Source: Chitinophaga filiformis
GTDB taxonomy: Bacteria > Bacteroidota > Bacteroidia > Chitinophagales > Chitinophagaceae
Length of the DNA stretch: 64,000 nucleotides
Reading direction: 5' to 3'
Assembly (NCBI RefSeq): GCF_023100805.1
Contig: NZ_CP095855.1
Coordinates: 7,915,001 to 7,979,000, forward strand
Below the pieces are notes generated by a model. It ran no database searches, was not told the DNA's origin, and saw only the letters and a list, made by a program, of their open reading frames with translations. A program made the position numbers and the translations under genes. Positions 44,133 to 52,456 of the stretch are shown here, piece by piece; position 1 is the stretch's first letter; each line of letters opens with the position of its first letter.

Positions 44133-44867
44133 ATGTCAGATAAGAAGATTGTACCGTTTGCCACATCAGAACTCAGCAAGAAGGAACAGATAGCGACCAT
44201 GTTCAACGACATTGCTCACCGCTACGATTTCCTCAACCATTTCATGTCATTAGGTATTGATATCCAATGGCGTAAAAAGGCTTTAAAACAACTAAAGACC
44301 TTACAGCCAAAGAAAATGCTTGATGTGGCCACCGGCACGGGCGACTTTGCCATTATGGCGAATAAGATGCTGCAACCCAGTACAATAACCGGGATTGACA
44401 TCTCTGAGGGCATGCTTGCTCACGGACGTGAAAAGATCAATAAACTGGGACTATCCGACAAAATAACCCTCCAGCTGGGCGACAGTGAGACAATAAGTTT
44501 TCCAGACAAGACGTTTGATGCTATAACGGTAGCATACGGCGTACGTAACTTCGAGAATCTGGAAAAAGGACTGGCTGAAATGTTGCGTGTACTAAAGCCG
44601 GGAGGAAAGCTGGTAATATTGGAATTCTCCAATCCGACCGTTTTTCCTATTAAACAATTATATAATTTATATTTTCGTTATATTACACCTTTGATCGGGA
44701 AATGGATAGCCAGGAGCGAAGCAGCATATACCTATCTGCCGGAGTCCGTGAAAGCGTTCCCACAAGGTCAGGAAATGTGTAATATTTTAATTAATACCGG
44801 TTTCCAAGCAGTAACATGCAAAAAGCTCACATTCGGCATCAGCTCTATTTATTGCGCATCCCGCTAG
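44133..44867 (+). CDS. ubiE: Demethylmenaquinone/ubiquinone methyltransferase
   Basis: 244 aa from the ATG at 44133. Family marks: SKKEQIATMFNDIAHRYDFLNHFMSLGIDIQWRKKAL, SAM motif I DVATGTGDFAI, AYGVRNFENLEKGLAEMLRVLKPGG, and LEFSNPTVFPIKQLYNLYF. It methylates demethylmenaquinone to menaquinone, the respiratory quinone expected in this phylum (so MenG function). The porT-like gene begins inside its last 52 nt. Confidence 0.95.
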   Translation: MSDKKIVPFATSELSKKEQIATMFNDIAHRYDFLNHFMSLGIDIQWRKKALKQLKTLQPKKMLDVATGTGDFAIMANKMLQPSTITGIDISEGMLAHGREKINKLGLSDKITLQLGDSETISFPDKTFDAITVAYGVRNFENLEKGLAEMLRVLKPGGKLVILEFSNPTVFPIKQLYNLYFRYITPLIGKWIARSEAAYTYLPESVKAFPQGQEMCNILINTGFQAVTCKKLTFGISSIYCASR

Positions 44868-45544
44868 TACTTCTTCTGGTAATCCTATGGAATACAGGTA
44901 GCGTGAAAGCGCAGTCTGTGATGAACATGGAAGAACATGACGCCAAGCCCTATTACTTTGGTATCACACTTGCAGGCAACAATTCCAATTTCAAGTTATA
45001 CCATGATGAGATCTTCCTCAAGCAGGACTCTATTATGGTAGCTGAACCATTAAGGACCTTCGGTTTTAACCTGGGCTTACTGGGAAACGTACGCCTGAGC
45101 GAGAACTTCGACATCCGCTTCAATCCGCAGCTATTATTTGCCTCCAAAAACCTCTACTATAAAGAGAACTATCCGGCAAGAGAAACGACCAAGAACATCG
45201 AGTCTATCCTGCTCAGCTTTCCACTGCAGCTGAAATTCAAATCTGACCGTATCGGTAACATGCGCGTGTACACGATCGGTGGTCTGAAATACGACTATGA
45301 CCTTGCTTCCAATGCGAGGGCCCGTCGTGCGGAAGACCTGGTGAAGATCAGGAAAAGCGACTATGGTTATGAGTTCGGAGCCGGCTTTGAGTTCTACTTC
45401 CCCAGTTTTATCTTCTCTCCTGAGTTCAAGATCAGCAATGGTATTGGTAACGTACATGTGAAAGATGAGCACCTGCGTTACTCCAATGTGATCGATAAGC
45501 TGAATTCGAGGATGATCGTTTTTTCCATCCACCTGGAAGGTTGA
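44816..45544 (+). CDS. porT: PorT-family outer membrane protein (type IX secretion/gliding)
   Basis: 242 aa. A signal peptide (LYLLRIPLVLLLVILWNTGSVKA before QS) is followed by an eight-strand-like outer-membrane beta-barrel (PYYFGITLAGNNSNFKLYH; FGFNLGLLGNVRLSENFDIRFNPQLLFASK; LSFPLQLKFKSDR; YGYEFGAGFEFYFPSFIFSPEFKISNG). The ubiE-porT neighbourhood is conserved in Bacteroidota with T9SS. The start lies 52 nt inside ubiE; no later ATG would keep the signal peptide, so the overlap is real. It fits with the T9SS-tailed protein at 58336-59910. Confidence 0.83.
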   Translation: MQKAHIRHQLYLLRIPLVLLLVILWNTGSVKAQSVMNMEEHDAKPYYFGITLAGNNSNFKLYHDEIFLKQDSIMVAEPLRTFGFNLGLLGNVRLSENFDIRFNPQLLFASKNLYYKENYPARETTKNIESILLSFPLQLKFKSDRIGNMRVYTIGGLKYDYDLASNARARRAEDLVKIRKSDYGYEFGAGFEFYFPSFIFSPEFKISNGIGNVHVKDEHLRYSNVIDKLNSRMIVFSIHLEG

Positions 45545-45589
45545 GTTCCTGCCGCACATAGTTAGTCTGTGGACAAATTGTCTATTTAC

Positions 45590-45597
45590 TATCTTTG
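45590..45597 (+). promoter_or_regulatory. TAnnTTTG -7 element (TATCTTTG) for dihydroorotase
   Basis: It lies 4 nt before the ATG at 45602. Near-leaderless; it excludes the upstream in-frame start. Confidence 0.6.
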
Positions 45598-45601
45598 CGC
45601 C

Positions 45602-46945
45602 ATGAATTACATCATCCGCAATATATCAGTGGTCAACGAAGGCACCACTACTGTTCAGGACGTATATATACAAGATGGCCGCATCGCGAAAATAGCTCCG
45701 CAATTGAATGTGAGCGGTCAATACACAGAAATTAACGGGGAAGGCAAGCACCTCCTGCCCGGCGTTATTGACGACCAGGTCCATTTCCGTGAACCAGGCC
45801 TTACGCACAAAGCCACCATTTATACCGAAGCCCGCGCAGCAGTAGCCGGAGGCACCACCAGTTTCATGGAAATGCCTAATACGCAACCGGCGGCACTTAC
45901 ACAGGAATTACTGGAAGATAAATATAATATTGCCGCACAGCATTCACTGGCGAACTACTCCTTTTTCATGGGTGTAGCCAATGATAATGTGGAAGAAGTA
46001 CTGAAAACAAATGCCAGAAAAGACCGGATCTGTGGCGTAAAGATCTTCATGGGCTCTTCTACCGGTAATATGCTGGTAGACAATTACATTACGCTTGAAC
46101 AGATCTTCTCAGGCAGCGAGTTGTTGATCGCTACACACTGCGAGGACGAAAAGATCATTAAGGCTAACCTGGAAAAGTATAAACAGGAAGTGGGTGCGGA
46201 AAATCTTACTGTAGACTATCACCCCATCATCCGCAATGAAGAAGCTTGTTTCGAGTCTTCTCTCGCGGCTATCCAGTTTGCCAAAAAATTCAATTCAAGA
46301 CTGCATATCCTGCATATCTCGACCGAAAAAGAATTACAACTGTTCAGCAATATGCTGCCCCTGGAAGAGAAACGCATTACTGCGGAAGTATGTGTGCATC
46401 ACCTGCATTTCTCTGCGGATGACTACCCATGGCGGGGCAACCTGATCAAATGTAATCCGGCTATCAAAGCAGTACACAATAAACATGCACTCTGGAAAGC
46501 CCTGCTGGATGACAGGCTGGACATTATCGCAACAGACCATGCGCCACATACATGGGAAGAAAAACATCAGCCTTACTTACAGGCGCCTTCCGGCGTACCG
46601 CTGGTGCAGCATAGCCTGCTGCTGATGCTGGAACATGCATCGCTGGGCAATATCACCCTGGAAAAAGTGGTGGAAAAGATGTGCCATGCGCCGGCAGTAT
46701 GCTTTCAGATCAAAGACAGGGGCTACCTGCGGGAAGGCTACTTCGCTGATTGCGTGATCGTTGATCTGCAACAGGCCACTACGGTGGATAAACAGAATAT
46801 CTATTATAAATGCGGCTGGTCTCCTTTTGAAGAACATACTTTCCCGGCAGCTGTTACACATACATTCGTGAACGGACACCTGGCTTATGAGAATGGTCGT
46901 TTCAATGAAGCGGAACGGGGACAGCGCCTGTTATTTAACCGTTGA
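45602..46945 (+). CDS. pyrC: Dihydroorotase (amidohydrolase family)
   Basis: 447 aa from the ATG at 45602. Amidohydrolase marks: LLPGVIDDQVHFREPGLTHKA, AAVAGGTTSFMEMPNT, KIFMGSSTGNMLVD with the likely carbamylated Lys, ATHCEDE, LHILHISTEKEL and IIATDHAPHTWEEK. It forms or opens dihydroorotate in pyrimidine synthesis. In the usual HxH metal motif the first His is replaced by Gln (Q59-V-H61, codon CAG), while H61, R63 and the other ligands are kept. An allantoinase or hydantoinase relative is less likely given FREPG and STGNML. Confidence 0.88.
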   Translation: MNYIIRNISVVNEGTTTVQDVYIQDGRIAKIAPQLNVSGQYTEINGEGKHLLPGVIDDQVHFREPGLTHKATIYTEARAAVAGGTTSFMEMPNTQPAALTQELLEDKYNIAAQHSLANYSFFMGVANDNVEEVLKTNARKDRICGVKIFMGSSTGNMLVDNYITLEQIFSGSELLIATHCEDEKIIKANLEKYKQEVGAENLTVDYHPIIRNEEACFESSLAAIQFAKKFNSRLHILHISTEKELQLFSNMLPLEEKRITAEVCVHHLHFSADDYPWRGNLIKCNPAIKAVHNKHALWKALLDDRLDIIATDHAPHTWEEKHQPYLQAPSGVPLVQHSLLLMLEHASLGNITLEKVVEKMCHAPAVCFQIKDRGYLREGYFADCVIVDLQQATTVDKQNIYYKCGWSPFEEHTFPAAVTHTFVNGHLAYENGRFNEAERGQRLLFNR

Positions 46946-46967
46946 TCATCTTATTCAACAGATAAAG

Positions 46968-47010
46968 GAAAATGCTCTTATCGTTCATTGATAAGAGCAT
47001 TTTCTTTTGT
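46968..47010 (+). terminator. Intrinsic terminator of dihydroorotase gene
   Basis: Perfect 15-bp stem (46968-46982 with 46990-47004), loop GTTCATT, then CTTTTG. Confidence 0.85.
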
Positions 47011-47138
47011 AACATTACCATCCTCTGCATTTATGGAAATGGCGGCGCCCTGCATCTATACATATTATTGGGAACAGCGCATCGTCATGATACCAATGCT
47101 TTTTCGATTATACGTATATTCACTAAAAATACCTGTGC

Positions 47139-48470
47139 ATGGAACTGGACAAAACAACCTACTATGATCTCTCCATATTTAACCGTGAAGAAGAATATTC
47201 GCTGTTTCATAAACTGGATTTTACCACTACCACAGGTGGCAAGGATTACTTACGATACCTCTACAGCAATCCTTTAAAAGATATTGCTTCCATAGAAGAG
47301 CGTCAGAAAGTATTACAATACATCCTGCAGCAGGAAGACAGCTGGCCTGCAGATATCATCAGTAATGGTACTATCGTCGTGATGGAGAACTACCTGGAAG
47401 CACAGATAGAGCCGATCAGCAACCCGGATGGTGTTCCATTGCTTGTAAGCGCGCTGCTGACTAAAACCATTTTTTCACCGGACTATAGTTTTATTAAATT
47501 CTCCTTTACCCAGCTGCTCAATCTCCTGACGGGATTCCGCCAGCTGGAAAAGAATTTCAATACAGACCAGACGCCGAAGATACTGAAGCAATTACTGGAC
47601 AGGGCCCATCACCTGCTTTATCAGAAAGAATTCAATGATATCATAACAGCAAGCGAGGCTGGCCCTGTATCCTTTGTACAGATACTACGGTATGACCATT
47701 ACATCCGGAAGAGACAGCGGAAAACCATTTCCGAACTGCTGGATATCTATCGCCGCCTTGACGCCTATTATGCTATGGCAAAGGCTGTACGGCATTTCAA
47801 CCTGCAATTCCCCGTGTTTGAAGATACGCCTCATCCCTTTGTACAGCTGGATAATCTCTATCATATCATTCTGCCCAAACCAGTGGCATACGATATCACC
47901 ATGAAACCACAGTCGCACTTCCTGTTCCTGACAGGAGCCAACATGGCAGGGAAAACAACTTTTATCAAAGCAGTGGGAGTAGCTGTGTTCCTCGCGCATA
48001 TAGGCATGGGGGTGCCTGCGGGAAGTATGAAGCTGAGCTTCTTTAACGGTATATTCAGCAATATCCAGGTACAGGACAACATCTTTAAAGGAGAAAGTTT
48101 TTTCTTCAATGAAGTACAACGTATCAAGAACACTATCATCAAGATAAATGATAACAGGAAATGGCTGGTACTGATAGATGAAATGTTTAAAGGTACCAAT
48201 GTGGAAGATGCGAAGAATTGCTCACTCGCTGTGGTAAATGGATTACTGAAGAGCACCAATTGTCTTTTCATCCTATCTACACATCTGTACGAGATCGCGG
48301 AAGAGCTGCAAAATGCACAGAATATCCGGTTTAAATATTTTGAATCGCAGGTCATAGACGATAACCTGTACTTCACCTATCAGCTGAAAGATGGTGTAGC
48401 AAAAGAAAAGATCGGATACCTCATCCTTAAGCGAGAGAAAGTACTGGACTTACTGAATGAGATAAAATAA
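47139..48470 (+). CDS. Short MutS-like ATPase lacking the mismatch-recognition domain
   Basis: 443 aa. The C-terminal MutS ATPase domain has Walker A TGANMAGKTTFIKA, Walker B WLVLIDEMFKGTNVEDA and a signature-like LSTHLYEIAEEL. The N-terminal ~230 residues form a helical core/lever region; the mismatch-binding domain I and connector of true MutS are missing, as is a Smr nuclease domain. Such short MutS homologues occur widely in Bacteroidota with no settled role. It stands alone behind a terminator and upstream of comM. Confidence 0.87.
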   Translation: MELDKTTYYDLSIFNREEEYSLFHKLDFTTTTGGKDYLRYLYSNPLKDIASIEERQKVLQYILQQEDSWPADIISNGTIVVMENYLEAQIEPISNPDGVPLLVSALLTKTIFSPDYSFIKFSFTQLLNLLTGFRQLEKNFNTDQTPKILKQLLDRAHHLLYQKEFNDIITASEAGPVSFVQILRYDHYIRKRQRKTISELLDIYRRLDAYYAMAKAVRHFNLQFPVFEDTPHPFVQLDNLYHIILPKPVAYDITMKPQSHFLFLTGANMAGKTTFIKAVGVAVFLAHIGMGVPAGSMKLSFFNGIFSNIQVQDNIFKGESFFFNEVQRIKNTIIKINDNRKWLVLIDEMFKGTNVEDAKNCSLAVVNGLLKSTNCLFILSTHLYEIAEELQNAQNIRFKYFESQVIDDNLYFTYQLKDGVAKEKIGYLILKREKVLDLLNEIK

Positions 48471-48478
48471 AATGCACA

Positions 48479-48538
48479 GAATGAATAAATATTGGATGCA
48501 GACCTTTCTCTAAATTCGGCATCCATATTTATTCATTC
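48479..48538. repeat. Long near-perfect hairpin between the MutS-like gene and comM
   Basis: Arms 48479-48499 and 48519-48538 pair over 20 bp with one bulged T; outer block GAATGAATAAATAT, inner GGATGC. 19-nt loop. It lies 9 bp after the upstream stop and ends 18 bp before the comM ATG. It could be a terminator, a leader hairpin for comM, or a remnant of a small mobile repeat. Confidence 0.75.
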
Positions 48539-48556
48539 TCAATTTTATCCTTATCT

Positions 48557-50101
48557 ATGATCGTAAAAACCTACGGCAGTGCCGTACAAGGCGTAGAAGC
48601 CATTTCCATTGTTATTGAAGTAAACGTTGCTCCCAAAGGCACCCAGTTTTACATTGTAGGCTTACCGGACAGCGCTGTCAAAGAAAGTGAACGGCGCATC
48701 GAATCTGCCATCATTAACATCGGCTTTAAGTTTCCCCGTTTCAGGACAGTCGTGAACATGGCTCCGGCCAATATCAGGAAGGCCGGTTCTGCCTATGACC
48801 TGCCCATTGCATTAGGGTTGATAGCCGCGTCAGAACAGATCAGCCCTGACCTCTTATCACAATTCACCATCATGGGAGAATTATCCCTGGATGGTACCGT
48901 ACAACCCATCCGGGGTGCCTTACCTATTGCCATCCAGGCCAGAAAAGAAGGTTTCAAGGGCCTGATCGTACCGGCACAGAATGCCCGCGAAGCAGCGATG
49001 GTGAATAACCTCGAAGTATATGGCGTTACACATCTGCAGGAAGTGATCGATTTTCTGCAGGCGCCCGATACGCTGCAGCCGGTATTTGTAGACACGAGAG
49101 CGGAGTTTGCGAACGGGCAGCAGCATTTTGATATCGACTTTAACGATGTAAGAGGCCAATACACCATTAAACGCGCATTGGAGGTAGCTGCAGCCGGCGG
49201 ACATAATGCGCTGCTGATCGGTCCTCCGGGCGCAGGCAAGACCATGCTGGCCCGCAGACTTTGTACGATATTGCCACCGCTTAGTTTACAGGAGGCACTG
49301 GAAACGACCAAGATCCATTCTGTAGCCGGCAAACTACCGGCGGATGCTTCATTGATCACACAAAGACCTTTCCGCTCCCCGCATCATACCATTAGTCATA
49401 CCGCATTGATCGGCGGAGGGGCCATTCCACAACCGGGTGAAATATCGCTGGCACACAACGGCGTACTATTCCTGGACGAGCTGCCCGAGTTCAGCAGGCA
49501 GGCACTTGAGGTAATGCGGCAACCTATAGAAGAAAGAAGAGTGTCTATTTCCCGGGCCAAACTGTCGGTTGAGTTTCCCGCCAGCTTCATGCTGGTTACC
49601 AGTATGAACCCCTGCCCCTGCGGTTTCTTTAATCACCCCGAGAAGGCCTGCACCTGCGCGCCCGGTTCCGTACAACGGTACCTGAACAGGGTGTCTGGCC
49701 CGTTAATGGACAGGATAGACCTGCATATAGAAGTAACACCCGTGCCCGTACACTCCCTGCTGGACCATTCTGATGGGGAGCCCAGCGTAATTATACGGGA
49801 ACGGGTATTAATGGCAAGAGAGATACAAAACGCCCGGTTCAGGGCTTACAGGGGTATATACTGCAATGCGCAGATGACCAGCAGCCTGCTACGGAAAGTA
49901 TGCAGGTTGAGCAAAGAAGGTGAAGATCTTCTAAAGAATGCCATGCAGAAGCTTAAGCTCTCCGCACGTGCCTATGACAGGATTCTCAAGGTAAGCCGTA
50001 CTGCGGCCGATCTTGAAGCCAGTGAACACATAAAGATCGAACACCTGGCAGAAGCTATTCATTGCAGAAGTCTGGACAGAGAAGACTGGTGGGACAAATA
50101 G
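48557..50101 (+). CDS. comM: YifB/ComM family Mg-chelatase-like AAA+ ATPase
   Basis: 514 aa. N-terminal ComM domain (VPLVIEVNVAPKGTQFYIVGLPDSAVKESERRIESAI-type start), Walker A LIGPPGAGKTMLARRL, RPFRSPHHTISHTALIGGG, Walker B GVLFLDELPEF, a Cys-rich patch MNPCPCGFFNHPEKACTC, and the C-terminal Mg_chelatase_C (LSARAYDRILKVSRTAADLE). Known ComM proteins are hexameric helicases that promote branch migration during natural transformation. No other competence gene is nearby. Confidence 0.95.
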   Translation: MIVKTYGSAVQGVEAISIVIEVNVAPKGTQFYIVGLPDSAVKESERRIESAIINIGFKFPRFRTVVNMAPANIRKAGSAYDLPIALGLIAASEQISPDLLSQFTIMGELSLDGTVQPIRGALPIAIQARKEGFKGLIVPAQNAREAAMVNNLEVYGVTHLQEVIDFLQAPDTLQPVFVDTRAEFANGQQHFDIDFNDVRGQYTIKRALEVAAAGGHNALLIGPPGAGKTMLARRLCTILPPLSLQEALETTKIHSVAGKLPADASLITQRPFRSPHHTISHTALIGGGAIPQPGEISLAHNGVLFLDELPEFSRQALEVMRQPIEERRVSISRAKLSVEFPASFMLVTSMNPCPCGFFNHPEKACTCAPGSVQRYLNRVSGPLMDRIDLHIEVTPVPVHSLLDHSDGEPSVIIRERVLMAREIQNARFRAYRGIYCNAQMTSSLLRKVCRLSKEGEDLLKNAMQKLKLSARAYDRILKVSRTAADLEASEHIKIEHLAEAIHCRSLDREDWWDK

Positions 50102-50105
50102 TCCA

Positions 50106-52235
50106 TTATGCCACCAGTTCCGCGCTTTTATATTCTTCAGACAATTTCTTCTGTACATCAGGCGGCACGGGGGCATACTCCGCGAACGCGGTCTTGATCT
50201 TAGCCTTACCCTGCGTAACATTCCGCAGCGCTGCATACAATTTATCCAGCTCTGCCTGCGGGGTACGGGCTTTGATAACCTGGTAATTATTCTGCGTATC
50301 CATACCGGTAATGATACTTCTGCGGCTCTGTAGCTCGCTCATTACATCTCCCGCCATCGCGTCGGGTGCGGCGATCTCGATATCAAATACCGGTTCCAGC
50401 AACTGCGGCGCTGCCTGGTGAAAGGCGTCCCGGAACGCCATCATACCGGCTATTTTGAAAGAGATATCATTGCTGTCTACAGGGTGCATTTTACCATCAT
50501 AAACACTCACCCGGATATCCCGCACATAAGAGCCGGTAAGGGGCCCTTCCTGCATTTTTTCCATCACGCCTTTGAGGATGGAAGGCAGGAAACGGGCATC
50601 AATGGCTCCTCCTACGATGCAGTTATTGAACACCAGCTTTCCGCCCCAGTTAAGGTCTATTTCATCTGTGTCGCGCACAGGATGCTCCTTATAAGGCGGC
50701 ATGCCTTCATAATAGGGTTCAATAGTGAGGAAGACCTCTCCGAACTGGCCGGCGCCACCGGATTGTTTCTTGTGTCGGTAGGTAGCCGCAGCATGTTTCC
50801 GGATGGTTTCGCGGTAGGGAATTTTTGCAGGTAAATATTCCACATGCATCTTGTAGATATTTTCCAGCCTCCATTTGGTAACAGCCAGGTGCAGGTCTCC
50901 CTGTCCATGCAGGATTACCTGTTTTAATTCGCGGTTGTATTCTATTTCCAGGGTAGGATCTTCCATATGCAATTCCGCCAGCACTTCCCCCAGTTTTTCA
51001 TCATCTGCTTTATTGGTAGCCTCAATGGCCACTCTCACCTTGGGACCCGGGAATTCAATAGGTTTTACCTGTTTACCTGATTGTTTGTCGCTGAGAGTAT
51101 GATTGGTAAGGGTATTTTTCAGTTTCAGTGTACAGCCAATATCCCCCGCGCGTAATACCTCGGTATTTTGCCGGTTACGGCCATCAGTAATGAACAACTG
51201 GTTCAGCCTTTCCATGGTACTACCCTTCTCATTGTATAATTCAACACCTGCTTTTATTTCGCCTGCCAGTACCTTAAAAAACGAAAGGCGCCCTATATGG
51301 GGCTCCTGGAGGGTTTTAAACACGAATAAGACTGGTGATGCGGAAGGATCACAGGGAATAGCGCTGCCGTCTTCTGCCTGTTCAGGAGGCATATCTACGG
51401 CAGCCGGGGCCACATTATCGATGAAACCCATTAAACGGCCACTGCCCATATTATTGATGGCTGAGAGGCAGAAAACGGGGAATACCTGGTGTTTAAGCAT
51501 GCCTATTTTCAGCCCCTGCCTCATTTCGTCTTCATCGAGATTGCCTTTTTCAAAATACTGTTCCATGAGGGTGTCATCATTTTCGGCCGCTTTTTCTACC
51601 AGCTCGTTATGAAGTCGCTCCGCCTGCTCCCTCTCGCTGTCAGGAATGGGGAGCTTCTCGGGCTTTCCACCATTTTCAGGGAAACGGTACATCGTCATTT
51701 TAAGCAGATCGATCACACTATTGAACCCTGTACCCTGATTTACAGGATATTGCATGATGGTCACCGCCGGACCGAATACGCGGCGCGCCTCATCCACCGT
51801 ACGGGTAAAGTTGGCCTGTTCTGCGTCTAACTGGTTGACCGCCAGGATAGTTGGCTTCTGGTATTTGTCTACATAATCCCATATCTGTTCTGTACCTACT
51901 TCTACTCCGTATTGTGCATTCAGGAGCAGCAGCGCAGTATCGCAGACGCGGATGGAGGAAATGATCTCACCGATAAAGTCCTCCAGCCCGGGCGTATCAA
52001 TGATATTGATCTTATAATCACGCCATTCGGTATGCAGACAGGTGGCATAGACGGAACTTCCCCGTTCATGCTCTACATCGTGGTAATCGGAAACAGTGTT
52101 CCCTTCTTCTACGGTACCACGTCGGGGAATAATACCTGCTTCAAAGAGCATGGTTTCACAAAGGGTTGTTTTTCCGCTCTTTGCGGCACCCAATAATACA
52201 ATGTTCCTGATGTGTTTCTCATCATAGGTCTTCAT
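50106..52235 (-). CDS. EF-G paralogue (EF-G2-like) with altered GTPase motifs
   Basis: 709 aa, full EF-G domain set: G domain, domain II, then III-V (AVTKWRLENIYKMHVEYLPAKIPYRETI; QSGGAGQFGEV; SYVRDIRVSVYDGKMHPVDSNDISFKIAG; EPVFDIEIAAPDAMAGDVMSELQSRRS). The G domain departs from the norm: P-loop GAAKSGKT (16-23) instead of AHxDAGKT; DTPGL (L84) instead of DTPGH, so the catalytic His is missing; and NQLD (134-137) instead of NKxD. It resembles Bacteroides EF-G2, an EF-G paralogue reported to support translation without GTP hydrolysis under nutrient limitation. Not the housekeeping fusA. Confidence 0.93.
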   Translation of the reverse strand: MKTYDEKHIRNIVLLGAAKSGKTTLCETMLFEAGIIPRRGTVEEGNTVSDYHDVEHERGSSVYATCLHTEWRDYKINIIDTPGLEDFIGEIISSIRVCDTALLLLNAQYGVEVGTEQIWDYVDKYQKPTILAVNQLDAEQANFTRTVDEARRVFGPAVTIMQYPVNQGTGFNSVIDLLKMTMYRFPENGGKPEKLPIPDSEREQAERLHNELVEKAAENDDTLMEQYFEKGNLDEDEMRQGLKIGMLKHQVFPVFCLSAINNMGSGRLMGFIDNVAPAAVDMPPEQAEDGSAIPCDPSASPVLFVFKTLQEPHIGRLSFFKVLAGEIKAGVELYNEKGSTMERLNQLFITDGRNRQNTEVLRAGDIGCTLKLKNTLTNHTLSDKQSGKQVKPIEFPGPKVRVAIEATNKADDEKLGEVLAELHMEDPTLEIEYNRELKQVILHGQGDLHLAVTKWRLENIYKMHVEYLPAKIPYRETIRKHAAATYRHKKQSGGAGQFGEVFLTIEPYYEGMPPYKEHPVRDTDEIDLNWGGKLVFNNCIVGGAIDARFLPSILKGVMEKMQEGPLTGSYVRDIRVSVYDGKMHPVDSNDISFKIAGMMAFRDAFHQAAPQLLEPVFDIEIAAPDAMAGDVMSELQSRRSIITGMDTQNNYQVIKARTPQAELDKLYAALRNVTQGKAKIKTAFAEYAPVPPDVQKKLSEEYKSAELVA

Positions 52236-52425
52236 AAACGTTAGAATTAATGATTGCTCAGCCGGAGAGGCTGATCGTAAACAATAAGAAAAGAAAAGCA
52301 GACGTGGAATGCCGTTTTGGTGATTTTAGCCGGTGCTGGATAAGCTGTGACCGATTCTGAGTATTAAGTTACTCTATTTTTTTCTACCGTAGCAGCTCAA
52401 ACATGTTGCAACATCAATATTAATG

Positions 52426-52433
52426 TACCTTTG
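52426..52433 (+). promoter_or_regulatory. TAnnTTTG -7 element (TACCTTTG) for the ABC exporter gene
   Basis: It lies 23 nt before the ATG at 52457. Confidence 0.55.
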
Positions 52434-52456
52434 TCTTCTAGACCGTCATAAGTATC

